A stretch of DNA of 64,000 bases from positions 806,001 through 870,000 of the forward strand of contig NZ_CP014168.1 of NCBI RefSeq assembly GCF_001717955.1, given 5' to 3'. The position numbers and the translations under genes are program-made. Source of the stretch: Sphingomonas panacis (GTDB taxonomy: Bacteria; Pseudomonadota; Alphaproteobacteria; Sphingomonadales; Sphingomonadaceae). A model generated the notes under the pieces. It did not search any database. It was not told the DNA's origin and saw only the letters and a list, made by a program, of their open reading frames with translations. The stretch's first letter is position 1. The number at the start of each line of letters is the position of its first letter. Shown here in pieces: positions 34,615 to 43,815 of the stretch.

Positions 34615-35751
34615 ATGGTCAAAACAACTGCCTTCAAGGTCCGCTACACCGCCGCGCCCATGGTGATCGTCCTCGCATGGGTGTTGGCGGGGTGTTCGGC
34701 GGACGCGCCGCCGGCGGCATCACCAACGGCGATCGAGGTGCTTACGACGATCGTCGTGCCGGAACCCGTTACGATCGCGGACGAATTGCCGGGCCGTGTC
34801 GTCGCCTTCCGAACTGCGGAGATCCGTGCGCAGGTCAGCGGCATTATCCAGCATAGGCTGTTCGACCAAGGCGCCTTGGTGCGTACCGGGCAATCGCTGT
34901 TCCAGATCAGCCCGGCGCCGTTTCGCGCCGAAGCCGACACCGCGCGCGCTACGCTGCAAAAGGCGTCCGCCGCCTATGCTCGTGCGCGGACCCAGGTCGA
35001 CCGGATGAGGCCGCTGGTCGTGGCCGACGCGATCAGCAGGCAAAGTTATGACGATGCGGTCGCGGCACGCGATCAGGCGTTGGCCGAGGTGGCGGAGGCG
35101 CGCGCCACGCTGCGGCGCCGACAGCTCGATCTCGGCTTCTCGCGGGTAACCGCGCCGATCGCCGGGCGGATTGGGGCGGCCAACGTCACCGAAGGCGCGC
35201 TGGTCGCCACCGGCGACGCCAATCCGCTCGCGATCGTACAACAGATCGACCGCGTCTATGTCGATGTTCGCCAGCCTGCGGAGCGTTTCGCCGCGCTGCG
35301 TGCGTCGTCCGATGCGTCAGCGCCGGTCGAGATCGTGGCGGGATCGGGCCAAGGCCAGTCCGTCAAAGGGCGTATCCTCTTCTCCGGGATCACCGTCGAT
35401 CCGGGCACCGGCGATGCCCTGGTGCGCGTCGAGGTCGATAATCGGAGCGAGCGGTTGCTCCCCGGCATGTTCGTCCGCGCCCGTCTGCCGCGCGCCGCGA
35501 CACCGGCGGCGCTGACCGTGCCGCAGCAGGCGGTGACGCGCGATGCCGATGGTGCGGCGCAGGTCAGCATCGTCGATTCGGCGGATCGGGTCCATCTCCG
35601 TCGCGTCGTGCTCGGCGGGGTGGACCACGGCCGCTATATCATTCTGTCGGGGCTTTCCGCCGGCGAGACCGTGATCGTCGAGGGCCAGGACCGCGTACAG
35701 CCTGCCACGCCCGTGAAGCAGCGCCCGTGGCGCTCGCGCGTGACCCACTAG
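34615..35751 (+). CDS. RND efflux membrane-fusion protein (periplasmic adaptor)
   Basis: The product is 378 residues. The lipobox VLAGCS near residue 26 indicates an acylated periplasmic adaptor. The order of a barrel-sandwich half (GRVVAFRTAEIRAQVSGII), alpha-hairpin (about 100-170), second lipoyl half (VTAPIAGRIGAANVTEGALV), beta-barrel and membrane-proximal domain (GQDRVQPATPV) is that of AcrA/AdeA proteins. It links the pump (35762) to the outer-membrane channel (38872). The ribosome site before ATG 34615 is weak; a start at 34660 (ATGGTGATC...) would still keep the lipobox. Confidence 0.92.
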   Translation: MVKTTAFKVRYTAAPMVIVLAWVLAGCSADAPPAASPTAIEVLTTIVVPEPVTIADELPGRVVAFRTAEIRAQVSGIIQHRLFDQGALVRTGQSLFQISPAPFRAEADTARATLQKASAAYARARTQVDRMRPLVVADAISRQSYDDAVAARDQALAEVAEARATLRRRQLDLGFSRVTAPIAGRIGAANVTEGALVATGDANPLAIVQQIDRVYVDVRQPAERFAALRASSDASAPVEIVAGSGQGQSVKGRILFSGITVDPGTGDALVRVEVDNRSERLLPGMFVRARLPRAATPAALTVPQQAVTRDADGAAQVSIVDSADRVHLRRVVLGGVDHGRYIILSGLSAGETVIVEGQDRVQPATPVKQRPWRSRVTH

Positions 35752-35761
35752 GCCAGCGATC

Positions 35762-38700
35762 ATGTCACATTTTTTCATCGATCGTCCGATCTTCGCCTGG
35801 GTGATTGCGATCGCCATCGTGCTGATGGGCGTCATCGCCATCCCGCAGATGCCGGTCGCACGTTTCCCCAGCGTCGCGCCCCCGAGCGTCAGTATCTATG
35901 CCAGTTACCCCGGCGCGACGCCGCAGACACTGAACGAAGGCGTCGTCGGCTTGATCGAGCGCGAACTTTCAAGCGTGAAGAACCTGCTCTATTTCGAGAG
36001 TTCCACCGACACATCCGGTGCGGCGACGATCACCGCCACCTTCCGGCCAGGCACCAACCCGGAGTTGGCGCAGGTCGATGTGCAAAACCGATTGAAGGCC
36101 GTCGAGCCGCGGCTCCCGCAGGTGGTTCGTCAGACCGGCGTCACGGTGGAATCGGCTTCGTCGGGTTTTCTGATGATCGTCAGCCTGTTGTCCGACGACG
36201 GGCGCACCAACGAAGTCGCGCTGGCCGATTACCTGACGCGGAACCTCGTCAATGAGCTGAAGCGCGTGCCCGGTGTCGGGCGAGTGCAGAATTTTTCGAC
36301 CGAGCGCGCGATGCGCGTCTGGATCGATCCCATGAAGCTGGCGGGCTATGGCTTGACCACCAGCGACGTCACCGCCGCCATCACCGAGCAAAATATCCAG
36401 ATCGCGCCGGGTGCTTTGGGTGCGGAGCCGACGACGGAGGGGCAGCGCGTCCTCGTGCCGCTGACGGCGGACGGCCAACTCAAGACCCCGGAAGATTTTG
36501 CGAAGGTGATCCTGAAGGCGAACGCCGATGGTTCGAGCGTCACGCTCGACAAGGTCGCGCGTATCGAACTCGGTCGTCAGAATTTCGGCAATGCCACGCG
36601 CGAACACGGCAAGATCGCCGCCTCCGCCGCGATCCAACTGTCTCCCGGCGCGAACGCGGTCGCCACGTCGCGCGCGGTGCGCGCGCGGATGACGGAGCTG
36701 GCACGCGCGCTGCCCGCCGGGGTCAGTTGGACAGCACCGTTCGATACCGCCCCGTTTGTCCGCGTTTCGATTGAAAAGGTGCTGCACGCGCTGATCGAGG
36801 CGATGATCCTGGTCTTCCTGGTGATGTACCTGTTCCTCCAGAAGATCCGGTATACGGTGATCCCCGCCATCGTCGCGCCGATCGCGCTGCTCGGCACAAT
36901 CGCGGTGATGCTGGCGGCGGGATTTTCGATCAACGCGCTGACCATGTTCGGAATGGTGCTGGCGATCGGCATCATCGTCGATGATGCGATCGTCGTCGTC
37001 GAGAATGTCGAACGGCTGATGCACGAGGACGGCCGGAGTCCTCGCGACGCGACGCGACAGGCGATGAAGGAGATCACGCCCGCGATCATCGGTATCACGC
37101 TCGTGCTATCCGCCGTCTTCATCCCGATGGCGCTGGCGCCCGGGTCGGTCGGCACGATCTATCGCCAGTTCACGATATCGATGGCGGTGTCGATCCTGAT
37201 CTCCGCCTTCCTGGCGCTTTCGCTGACGCCGGCGCTGTGCGTGACGCTTCTGAAGCCCGTGTCGGTGGAGCGGCGCAAAAATCGCTTCTTTGCCCTGTTC
37301 GACCGGCAGTTCGAGCGGATGGCGGGCGGCTACCAGAGATGCGTGCGCGCGCTGTTGAAACGCGTCGGCCGGGTGATGCTGGCCTTCGTCCTGCTCGTCG
37401 GGCTGCTCGGCCTGGCGTTCGTCAACTTGCCGTCTTCCTTCATGCCCGACGAGGATCAGGGCTTCTTCATGACGAGTTTCCAGTTGCCCGCCGATGCGAC
37501 TAGCGCTCGCACGCTGGAGGCGGTCAAGGCGTTCGAGCGTCACGCCGCCACCCGCCCGGGTATCGAGACGACCGAATCGATCCTCGGCTTCGGCTTTTCA
37601 GGATCGGGGCCCAATACGGCGATGATCTACACGATCCTCAAGGATTGGGGTGCGCGCGGCGGCACCGATGTACGGCGCGAGATCGCTGCGGCCGGCGCGG
37701 CAATCACGAAGTCCGTTCATGAAGGCACGATCATGAACGTGATGCCGCCCGCGATCGATGAACTCGGCACCTCGTCCGGCTTCGCACTGCGGCTGGAAGA
37801 TCGCGCCGGCAAGGGCCGCCCGGCGCTGTTCGCCGCGCGCGACCGGCTGATTACGCTCGCCCAGAGCAGCAAGGCGTTGACCGGCGTCTACCCGGACGGC
37901 TTGCCGGCTGGCGTCAATGTCCGGCTCGACATCGACCGGGCGAAGGCGCGCGCGCTCGGCGTCTCCTTCGCGGCACTCGGTGAGATGATCGGCACGGCAT
38001 TGGGGTCCAGCTATGTCAACGATTTTGCAAACAACGGCCGGCTACAACAGGTGATCGTGCAGGCCGATGCCGCGTTCCGCATGAACCTGGACGATCTGCT
38101 CGCGCTGCGTGTCCGCAATGCGGCGGGGGGCAGCGTGCCGCTGACGGAATTGGTGACGCCAGTGTGGAACCGGGCGCCGCAGCAACTTTCCAACTACAAC
38201 GGCTATCCCGCGATCAGCATCACCGGCTCCGCCGCACCCGGCACGTCGAGCGGCATGGCAATGCAGGAGATGGAGCGGTTGGCTGCACAATTGCCGCCCG
38301 GCTTCGCGATCGAGTGGACCGGACAGTCCCTGCAGGAGCGTGAGGCAGGTGTGCAGGCGCCGATGCTGTTCGCCTTGTCCATGCTCGTCGTGTTCCTGGT
38401 GCTGGCGGCGCTGTATGAGAGCTGGTCGATCCCGGTGGCAGTGATGCTGGTCGTGCCGCTCGGGCTGATCGGGGCGGTGGCGGCGGTGACACTGCGCGGG
38501 TTGCCGAACGACGTGTTCTTCAAGGTCGGCCTCATCACCATCATCGGCCTGAGTGCGAAGAACGCGATCCTGATCGTGGAGTTTGCCAAGCAATATCGCG
38601 AAGCGGGAATGGGGCTGGCCGAAGCCGCGCTCCGCGCCGCGGGCGTCCGGCTGCGTCCGATCGTGATGACCAGCCTTGCCTTCACGCTTGGCGTAACGCC

Positions 38701-38875
38701 GCTGATGTTGGCGGGCGGCGCGAGCGCGGAGACGCAGCACGCGATCGGCACCGGTGTGTTCGGTGGCATGGTGACGGGCACGGTGCTGGCGCTGGTGTTC
38801 GTGCCGGTGTTCTTCGTGGCCGTCGTCGGGTTGGCCGAACGCTTGCGGTTACGCGGGGCGAGGCGCGGGGCATGA
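35762..38875 (+). CDS. RND multidrug efflux transporter, HAE1 family
   Basis: The product is 1037 residues, the full length of AcrB/AdeB-type pumps. It starts HFFIDRPIFAWVIAIAIVLM and has 12 membrane helices in two groups with two large periplasmic loops. The proton-relay pair Asp-Asp is in GIIVDDAIVVVENV (helix 4), and the conserved Lys is in GLSAKNAILIVEFAK (helix 10). It exchanges protons for hydrophobic and amphiphilic drugs, solvents or detergents. It follows the adaptor by 10 bases, and its stop overlaps the start of the outer-membrane factor, so all three genes form one operon. Confidence 0.95.
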   Translation: MSHFFIDRPIFAWVIAIAIVLMGVIAIPQMPVARFPSVAPPSVSIYASYPGATPQTLNEGVVGLIERELSSVKNLLYFESSTDTSGAATITATFRPGTNPELAQVDVQNRLKAVEPRLPQVVRQTGVTVESASSGFLMIVSLLSDDGRTNEVALADYLTRNLVNELKRVPGVGRVQNFSTERAMRVWIDPMKLAGYGLTTSDVTAAITEQNIQIAPGALGAEPTTEGQRVLVPLTADGQLKTPEDFAKVILKANADGSSVTLDKVARIELGRQNFGNATREHGKIAASAAIQLSPGANAVATSRAVRARMTELARALPAGVSWTAPFDTAPFVRVSIEKVLHALIEAMILVFLVMYLFLQKIRYTVIPAIVAPIALLGTIAVMLAAGFSINALTMFGMVLAIGIIVDDAIVVVENVERLMHEDGRSPRDATRQAMKEITPAIIGITLVLSAVFIPMALAPGSVGTIYRQFTISMAVSILISAFLALSLTPALCVTLLKPVSVERRKNRFFALFDRQFERMAGGYQRCVRALLKRVGRVMLAFVLLVGLLGLAFVNLPSSFMPDEDQGFFMTSFQLPADATSARTLEAVKAFERHAATRPGIETTESILGFGFSGSGPNTAMIYTILKDWGARGGTDVRREIAAAGAAITKSVHEGTIMNVMPPAIDELGTSSGFALRLEDRAGKGRPALFAARDRLITLAQSSKALTGVYPDGLPAGVNVRLDIDRAKARALGVSFAALGEMIGTALGSSYVNDFANNGRLQQVIVQADAAFRMNLDDLLALRVRNAAGGSVPLTELVTPVWNRAPQQLSNYNGYPAISITGSAAPGTSSGMAMQEMERLAAQLPPGFAIEWTGQSLQEREAGVQAPMLFALSMLVVFLVLAALYESWSIPVAVMLVVPLGLIGAVAAVTLRGLPNDVFFKVGLITIIGLSAKNAILIVEFAKQYREAGMGLAEAALRAAGVRLRPIVMTSLAFTLGVTPLMLAGGASAETQHAIGTGVFGGMVTGTVLALVFVPVFFVAVVGLAERLRLRGARRGA

Positions 38876-40302
38876 GGTTCCGCTCCCTGTTCCCCGCCCT
38901 GACGCTCGCGGGCACGGCGTGTTCGATGACGCCGGCCCTGACTCTGCCGCCGCCGCCAGTGGCTGCCGTTTACCCGGCCGCCGCCGCGGGCACGGTGTTC
39001 GCCGTACCCGACTGGCGCGCGATGTTCGGCGATCCGCGCCTGCAACGTCTGATAACGCTCGCACTCGCCGAAAACCGCGACCTGCGGATCGCCGCACGCA
39101 ACGCCGAGGCCGCCCGCGCACAGATCCGCGTGCAGCGCGCTCAGTCTCTGCCAAGCGTGGGGGGCGAGAGCGGCTATACCCGCCAGCGCCAGCCGTCGAA
39201 TGTCGCGGGCGCAGGCGTTGGTTTGACGCCGATAACCGGCGGAGCACGCGGAATCGAATTCGGCCAGTTCACCGTGCAGGCGGCGCTCACCGCGTTCGAG
39301 ATCGACCTGTTCGGTCGGTTGCGTGCGATGAACGAGGCTGCGCTCCAGCGTTGGCTCGGCTCCGAGGAGGGGCGTCTCGCGGTCAGGCTGACCGTGATCG
39401 GGGTGGTCGCGGACACCTATTTTGCCGAGCGGCTGGCGGAGGGGCAGTTGCGGCTGACCACGGCCACGCTGGAAAACTGGCGGGCCGCGCTCGATATCGC
39501 GCGCCGGCTGAAGGCGGCGGGTCAGGCGAGCGGCGTAGATCTGGCTCAGGCCGAAGGGCAGGTGCGGCAGGTGCAGGCAGACCTCGCCCAGCGCCAGCGT
39601 GAGTTGGCGCTGGCAACCAATGCGCTGACGCTCGCCGTCGGCGCGGCGTTCCCTGCGGACCTGCCGTCGCCGATCGGGCTGATGGATCAACCGATCCCGA
39701 CCGCGCTCGCGGCCGGCACGCCGTCGGACCTGCTGACGCGACGGCCCGACATTCTTCAGGCCGAACACGAACTGCGTGCCGCCAACGCCGATATCGGTGC
39801 GGCGCGCGCGGCGTTCTTCCCGCGACTCTCGCTTACGGCGGCATTCGGCGTCGCCAGCGCCGGCCTGAGCGGATTGTTCAATGGTGCCAACCAGACATGG
39901 TCCTTCTCGCCATCGCTGTCCGCACCGATCTTTCGTGGCGGGGAGTTGCGCGGCAATCTCGACCTCGCTCGCCTGCGGACCTCGGTCGCCGTCGCCACCT
40001 ATGAAAAGACGATCCAGACCGCCTTTCGCGAAGTCCTCGATGGCCTTGCCGCACGCGCCACCTACGCGACGCAGTCGGCCGAGCAGCGCGAAGTCGCGCG
40101 ACACGCCGAGCGGCGCGAAGCGCTGGCCTTGCTGGCCTACCGCGCCGGAATGACCGGCCGGCTCGAACTGCTCGATGCGCAGCGTAGCGGCTATGGCGCC
40201 CGGCAAGCCGCGCTGGCCGTCCGCCGGGAGGAACTGGCCAGCGCCACCGCATTGTACCGTGCGCTCGGCGGCGGGGTCTCCCGCTTGGCGCCATCTCCGT
40301 GA
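38872..40302 (+). CDS. Outer-membrane efflux lipoprotein, NodT/OprM family
   Basis: The product is 476 residues, starting at ATG 38872, which overlaps the pump stop (ATGA). A signal peptide ends in the lipobox LAGTAC. Two tandem outer-membrane-factor repeats follow: LITLALAENRDLRIAARNAE with ALTAFEIDLFGRLR, and LLTRRPDILQAEHELRAANA with FRGGELRGNLDLA. Such proteins form trimeric channels that let the RND pump discharge outside the cell. The presence of a dedicated channel gene makes this a complete tripartite operon. Confidence 0.94.
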   Translation: MRFRSLFPALTLAGTACSMTPALTLPPPPVAAVYPAAAAGTVFAVPDWRAMFGDPRLQRLITLALAENRDLRIAARNAEAARAQIRVQRAQSLPSVGGESGYTRQRQPSNVAGAGVGLTPITGGARGIEFGQFTVQAALTAFEIDLFGRLRAMNEAALQRWLGSEEGRLAVRLTVIGVVADTYFAERLAEGQLRLTTATLENWRAALDIARRLKAAGQASGVDLAQAEGQVRQVQADLAQRQRELALATNALTLAVGAAFPADLPSPIGLMDQPIPTALAAGTPSDLLTRRPDILQAEHELRAANADIGAARAAFFPRLSLTAAFGVASAGLSGLFNGANQTWSFSPSLSAPIFRGGELRGNLDLARLRTSVAVATYEKTIQTAFREVLDGLAARATYATQSAEQREVARHAERREALALLAYRAGMTGRLELLDAQRSGYGARQAALAVRREELASATALYRALGGGVSRLAPSP

Positions 40303-40386
40303 CCAAACACCGGCCACTCGCGACCGTGCGGTCCGACCGCGCATCCGGGAAACGACCGTTCTTAAAATCAACACTCGAAAGCAGAT

Positions 40387-40905
40387 ATGATGTCGCAAGC
40401 CAACGTCACGCTTGAAGTCGCTCGCCCCGCTGATCTGCCTGCCTTCAAACAGGCATTGCAGGAGGCGTTTAGCGCGCCCGTGATCGAGCAATTCGGTGGC
40501 CTCGCCGACGGCGCCATTCCTTCGGACGCCGATCTCGACCGCTCGATCGGGGCACCGGGAGCGGTCGTCCTGCACATCGCGAGTGATGGCCGAAACGTTG
40601 GCGGTGCCGTCGTGACAATCGATGGCCACCGGCATCACAATTCTCTTGATCTCCTCTTTATCGTGCCCGGCGTACATGGTCGTGGGTTAGGGTTTAAGGC
40701 CTGGTCGGCGATTGAGCTGCGCTTCCCGGATACCGTGTGCTGGCAAACCCACACACCGTATTTCGACAGGCGGAACATCCATTTCTACGTCAACAAGTGC
40801 GGCTTCAGGATCGTCGAGTTCTTCAACCGCCACCATCCGGAACCAGCCAAACCCGGTCTCGCCGACCTGCTTGGAGGAATGTTTCGATTCGAGAAATATA
40901 GGTAG
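40387..40905 (+). CDS. GNAT-family N-acetyltransferase
   Basis: The product is 172 residues. The N-terminal strand LEVARPADLPAFKQAL and the acetyl-CoA pyrophosphate loop VPGVHGRGLGFKAW (GRGLG variant of RGxGxG) are GNAT features. The C-terminal part THTPYFDRRNIHFYVNKCGF is the usual 'new neighbour and growth' motif of the family. It transfers an acetyl group to an unknown small substrate or protein. A start at ATG 40387 or the adjacent ATG 40390 is possible. It lies 84 bases after the efflux operon on the same strand; a functional tie to drug resistance is possible but unsupported. Confidence 0.85.
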   Translation: MMSQANVTLEVARPADLPAFKQALQEAFSAPVIEQFGGLADGAIPSDADLDRSIGAPGAVVLHIASDGRNVGGAVVTIDGHRHHNSLDLLFIVPGVHGRGLGFKAWSAIELRFPDTVCWQTHTPYFDRRNIHFYVNKCGFRIVEFFNRHHPEPAKPGLADLLGGMFRFEKYR

Positions 40906-41387
40906 GCAGCTTCGGACGGGTATCGGGAGCCTCTTTGTGAGGTGGTGCGCGGATTTCCGAGGTTGTCGCATCGGCGAACGAATTCGAATGCGCTTCCGAC
41001 CGCAACTACGGCGGCGGCGAAAGAACCAAGCGCGCGTAGCTTCGGCCAAGCGTGACCGAGACGCCGCCAGGAGCGGCTTTTCGCCGGGCTCCGGGCAAGC
41101 GACGATCGGCTCGAGTTCCGCAACCTCGGCCGCGGCGCTCTTTGCGAGATAGGCTCCAGGCGAGCAGCGAAAGCAACACGGCGGTGCCCAGCACCGCGCC
41201 GTGCGGCACGAAGCTGTCAAAGCCGGGCAGTGGTATTCATAAAATGACGCAATCAGTACCAACCGGACTCTTGGGCCGCAGCACGAACTCCAGCGGCTCG
41301 TTCATCGCGCGCCAAGATCGCGTTAGGCCTGACGCGGGGTGAGTACGCCGCGCGTTCGGGTTTGTGGATTTGGCCAGTACCGCATTC
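40906..41387. other. Intergenic stretch, no supported gene
   Basis: On the minus strand a frame ending near 41006 begins with a hydrophobic stretch, HGAVLGTAVLLSLLAWSLSR, followed by Arg-rich sequence. It could be a small membrane protein or a remnant, but has no ribosome site. Nothing else was recognised. Confidence 0.35.
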
Positions 41388-41420
41388 GAAGTCAGCGGAC
41401 GTTTTTCGCCCGCTGACTTC
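41388..41420 (-). terminator. Hairpin after the SDR gene
   Basis: GAAGTCAGCGG (41388-41398) and CCGCTGACTTC (41410-41420) form a perfect 11-bp stem with an 11-base loop, 5 bases beyond the SDR stop codon on the minus strand. No T-run follows on that strand, so strength is uncertain. Confidence 0.6.
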
Positions 41421-41425
41421 GTTCG

Positions 41426-42160
41426 TCAGATTTGGGCCAGGCCCCCGTCGGTGAACAGCTCGCTGCCTGTCATGAAGCTGCTATCCGGCGATGCGAGGAA
41501 CGCAGCGGCCGCGGCAACTTCCGACGGGTCGCCGACATGCCCGATCGGCGTGGTAGACCCCATCTCGATCATCGCGTCGCGACCGACGACCTCAGCCGCC
41601 AGTTCGGTAAGCGTTGGTCCAGGCGACAGGACGTTGACGCGAATGCCCGTACCGCGCAGATCCTGCGCCCAACTGCGCGCGAGGTTGCGAACAGCAGCCT
41701 TCGAAGCGCTGTAGATGCTGAACGCCGGCGTTCCCATCACGCCGGTGGTCGAGCCGGTAAGGATGACCGAACCACCCTCGCCCATCAGCTTCAGGCCTTT
41801 CTGCACCGTGAAGATCGTGCCCTTCACATTGATGTCGAAAGTCTCGTCATAATGTTCGGACGTGATTTCGGTAAGCGGCGCCAGCGCGCCCGTACCGGCA
41901 TTGGCGAACAGGATATCGAGCGTACCGCGTTCCTGCTTCACCGTATCGAACAGCCGGTCGAGATCGCCGGCATCGGTGACCGATCCCACCACCGCACGCG
42001 CATTCGCCCCGAGCGTGGCCACGGCTGCGTCCAGCTTCTCCTGCCTTCGGCCGAAGATGTAGACGAACGCCCCTTCCTCGATGAAGCGTCTCGCCGAAGC
42101 CAGGCCAATGCCCGTGCCGCCGCCGGTGATGATCGCAGTCTTGCCTGCCAGTCGGTTCAT
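41426..42160 (-). CDS. Short-chain dehydrogenase/reductase
   Basis: The product is 244 residues. The cofactor loop TGGGTGIGLASAR, the NAG-type motif LFANAGTGAL, the catalytic Ser in ILTGSTTG, and the pair YSASKAA (Tyr-x-x-x-Lys) mark a classical SDR. The acidic or basic residue after the second strand reads FGRRQEK, an Arg-rich form that favours NADPH. The substrate is unknown. GGAGG precedes the ATG. The divergent HxlR gene (42243) and a dyad between them suggest that HxlR controls this gene, as in redox- or aldehyde-responsive pairs of this kind. Confidence 0.92.
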   Translation of the reverse strand: MNRLAGKTAIITGGGTGIGLASARRFIEEGAFVYIFGRRQEKLDAAVATLGANARAVVGSVTDAGDLDRLFDTVKQERGTLDILFANAGTGALAPLTEITSEHYDETFDINVKGTIFTVQKGLKLMGEGGSVILTGSTTGVMGTPAFSIYSASKAAVRNLARSWAQDLRGTGIRVNVLSPGPTLTELAAEVVGRDAMIEMGSTTPIGHVGDPSEVAAAAAFLASPDSSFMTGSELFTDGGLAQI

Positions 42161-42200
42161 ACATGCCTCCAGTTCTTGGTTGCATGTAGCTGGCCCGCGA

Positions 42201-42237
42201 CATACCTATCAGCAAGTATGCACCTTTTGGTAAGTAT
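42201..42237. promoter_or_regulatory. Candidate HxlR operator between SDR and HxlR genes
   Basis: CATAC (42201-42205) and GTATG (42216-42220) form a dyad with a 10-base gap, and AAGTAT recurs at 42214 and 42232, 18 bases apart. The block ends 5 bases before the HxlR ATG. HxlR-type regulators often bind GTAT-containing dyads. Support is by pattern only. Confidence 0.4.
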
Positions 42238-42242
42238 ATTAA

Positions 42243-42647
42243 ATGTCCGACGAGGTCCGACCCGCTATGGCAGATCCCCTTCCGGTTGCGCCCGCCTTCA
42301 CCTGCGGCCTCGACGCGACCCTCAAGGTCATTTCCGGTAAATGGAAACCGCTCATCCTGTATTTCCTGCTGCGCGGACCGACGCGCTACGGTGAACTCAA
42401 GCGCGCCGTGCGCGACGTCAGCGACAAGATGCTAACCCAGCATTTGAAGGAGCTGGAGGCGGACGGCGTATTGCGCAGGAACGATTATAAGGAGGTGCCG
42501 CCACGCGTCGATTACACGCTGACGCCGCTTGGCGAGAGCCTGGCCCAGGCACTTGAGCCATTATGCATCTGGGGGACCGAAAACATGACGGAAATGCAGA
42601 AAATTTTCGCCGAGCGCGATAGCTGGATTCGCCAGAAGCAGGCATAA
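42243..42647 (+). CDS. HxlR-family transcription regulator
   Basis: The product is 134 residues. The family signature runs TLKVISGKWKPLILYFLLRG, RYGELKRAVRDVSDKMLTQH and PPRVDYTLTPLGESL, a MarR-like winged helix. A single Cys in the N-terminal CGLDATL segment is at the place where thiol- or aldehyde-sensing HxlR proteins carry their reactive Cys. The gene is divergent from the SDR gene, which is probably its target. No strong Shine-Dalgarno precedes ATG 42243, and a start at the internal ATG 42270 is possible. Confidence 0.9.
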   Translation: MSDEVRPAMADPLPVAPAFTCGLDATLKVISGKWKPLILYFLLRGPTRYGELKRAVRDVSDKMLTQHLKELEADGVLRRNDYKEVPPRVDYTLTPLGESLAQALEPLCIWGTENMTEMQKIFAERDSWIRQKQA

Positions 42648-42847
42648 CTGCCGTTCGCTGGCGATGAATCCAGGTCGGGTGTGTCGGAGCCGAGCTGAAG
42701 GCCGGATCTGGCGTTGGCCCAGCGTCAGTTTTGGACTGCAGTTCCGACGCTTCGGAAGGCGTCATGAACGGCATAGGGTGCGGCACCATCATCTGCCCGC
42801 CGATATCGTCGTCGGCGCACCTTTCCGGCTCGCGAGCTGGATGGGGC

Positions 42848-43738
42848 TCAACCCGCCGCCCCCATCAGCCACTCCCGAAATGCCCGCATCGCCGGCGTGT
42901 CTTGCCGCGACATCAATCGAGTCAGCCAATAGCGCCCGGTCGTGATTTCGATCGCGAAGGGCTGGACAAGGCGCCCAGCCGTCAACTCGTCCGCGAACAT
43001 CGCGGGCGGCGCCATGGCGACGCCGAGCCCCGCCTTCGCGGCCGCAACCATCAGCAGCGATGTGTCGAACACCAGCCCGCGGATTGGCGGCGGTGCCACG
43101 CCGGCCGCTGCGAACCAGGACGGCCATTCGTCGGGGCGGTAGGAGCGGAACAACGTCTCGCGAGCCAGCGCCTCGGGCATCGTCAGGCGATCCGCCACGG
43201 CAGGCGCGCACAAGGGCGACAGCGGTGCGTTGAGGATCGGTTCGGCATGCGTGCCGTGCCACGCGCCATCGCCGAAGCGGATCGCCAGATCCAGCCCCTC
43301 GCCTGCGAGATCGACGCGATTGTTGTTGGTCATCAACCGCAGGTCGATATGCGGATGGACGCGGCCAAATTCCGCCAGTCTCGGCAGCAGCCAACCGCCC
43401 GCGAAGGTGCCTACGACCCCGACACTCAGTACCTCGCTCAGGCGCCCGCCCGCATAGCGGTCGAGCGTTGCGCCGATCGCGTCGAAGGCGCTCGCGACGA
43501 CCGGCACGAGCGCGTGGCCCTCGTCGGTCAGCGCCAGACCGCGCGGCAGACGGCGGAACAGCGGCGTGCCGAGCCGCTGTTCGAGTGCAGCGACCTGATG
43601 GCTGATCGCACCTTGAGAGACCCGCAGTTCGATCGCAGCGCGCGTGAAGTTGAGATGCCGCGCCGCCGCCTCGAAGGCGCGCAGTGCATTGAGCGGGAGA
43701 TGGGCGCGGTCCATCGCCGCGGCATGAACCCACCTCAT
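42848..43738 (-). CDS. LysR-type regulator, GcvA/AmpR-like, divergent from beta-lactamase
   Basis: The product is 296 residues. The N-terminal winged helix reads LNALRAFEAAARHLNFTRAA and LRVSQGAISHQVAALEQRLG, the form shared by GcvA and AmpR groups. The effector domain occupies about 95-290. Start is ATG at 43736-43738 or the internal ATG giving MDRAHLPLNALRAF. Only 77 bases separate it from the divergent metallo-beta-lactamase gene. AmpR-type regulators next to beta-lactamase genes respond to peptidoglycan fragments, but GcvA-like regulators have other effectors, so induction by beta-lactams is a hypothesis. Confidence 0.9.
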   Translation of the reverse strand: MRWVHAAAMDRAHLPLNALRAFEAAARHLNFTRAAIELRVSQGAISHQVAALEQRLGTPLFRRLPRGLALTDEGHALVPVVASAFDAIGATLDRYAGGRLSEVLSVGVVGTFAGGWLLPRLAEFGRVHPHIDLRLMTNNNRVDLAGEGLDLAIRFGDGAWHGTHAEPILNAPLSPLCAPAVADRLTMPEALARETLFRSYRPDEWPSWFAAAGVAPPPIRGLVFDTSLLMVAAAKAGLGVAMAPPAMFADELTAGRLVQPFAIEITTGRYWLTRLMSRQDTPAMRAFREWLMGAAG

Positions 43739-43815
43739 GTCTCTGTCGAGATATGATGCTTTGCGCGCCGACCCATCCCTGTCGCATCGTCATCGAGCGA
43801 TAAGGGAGATTGATC

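Noticed and set aside
38203..40677. Minus-strand frame of about 824 residues
   Set aside because: It is antisense to the RND pump end and the outer-membrane factor; composition is Arg/Gln-rich without motifs.
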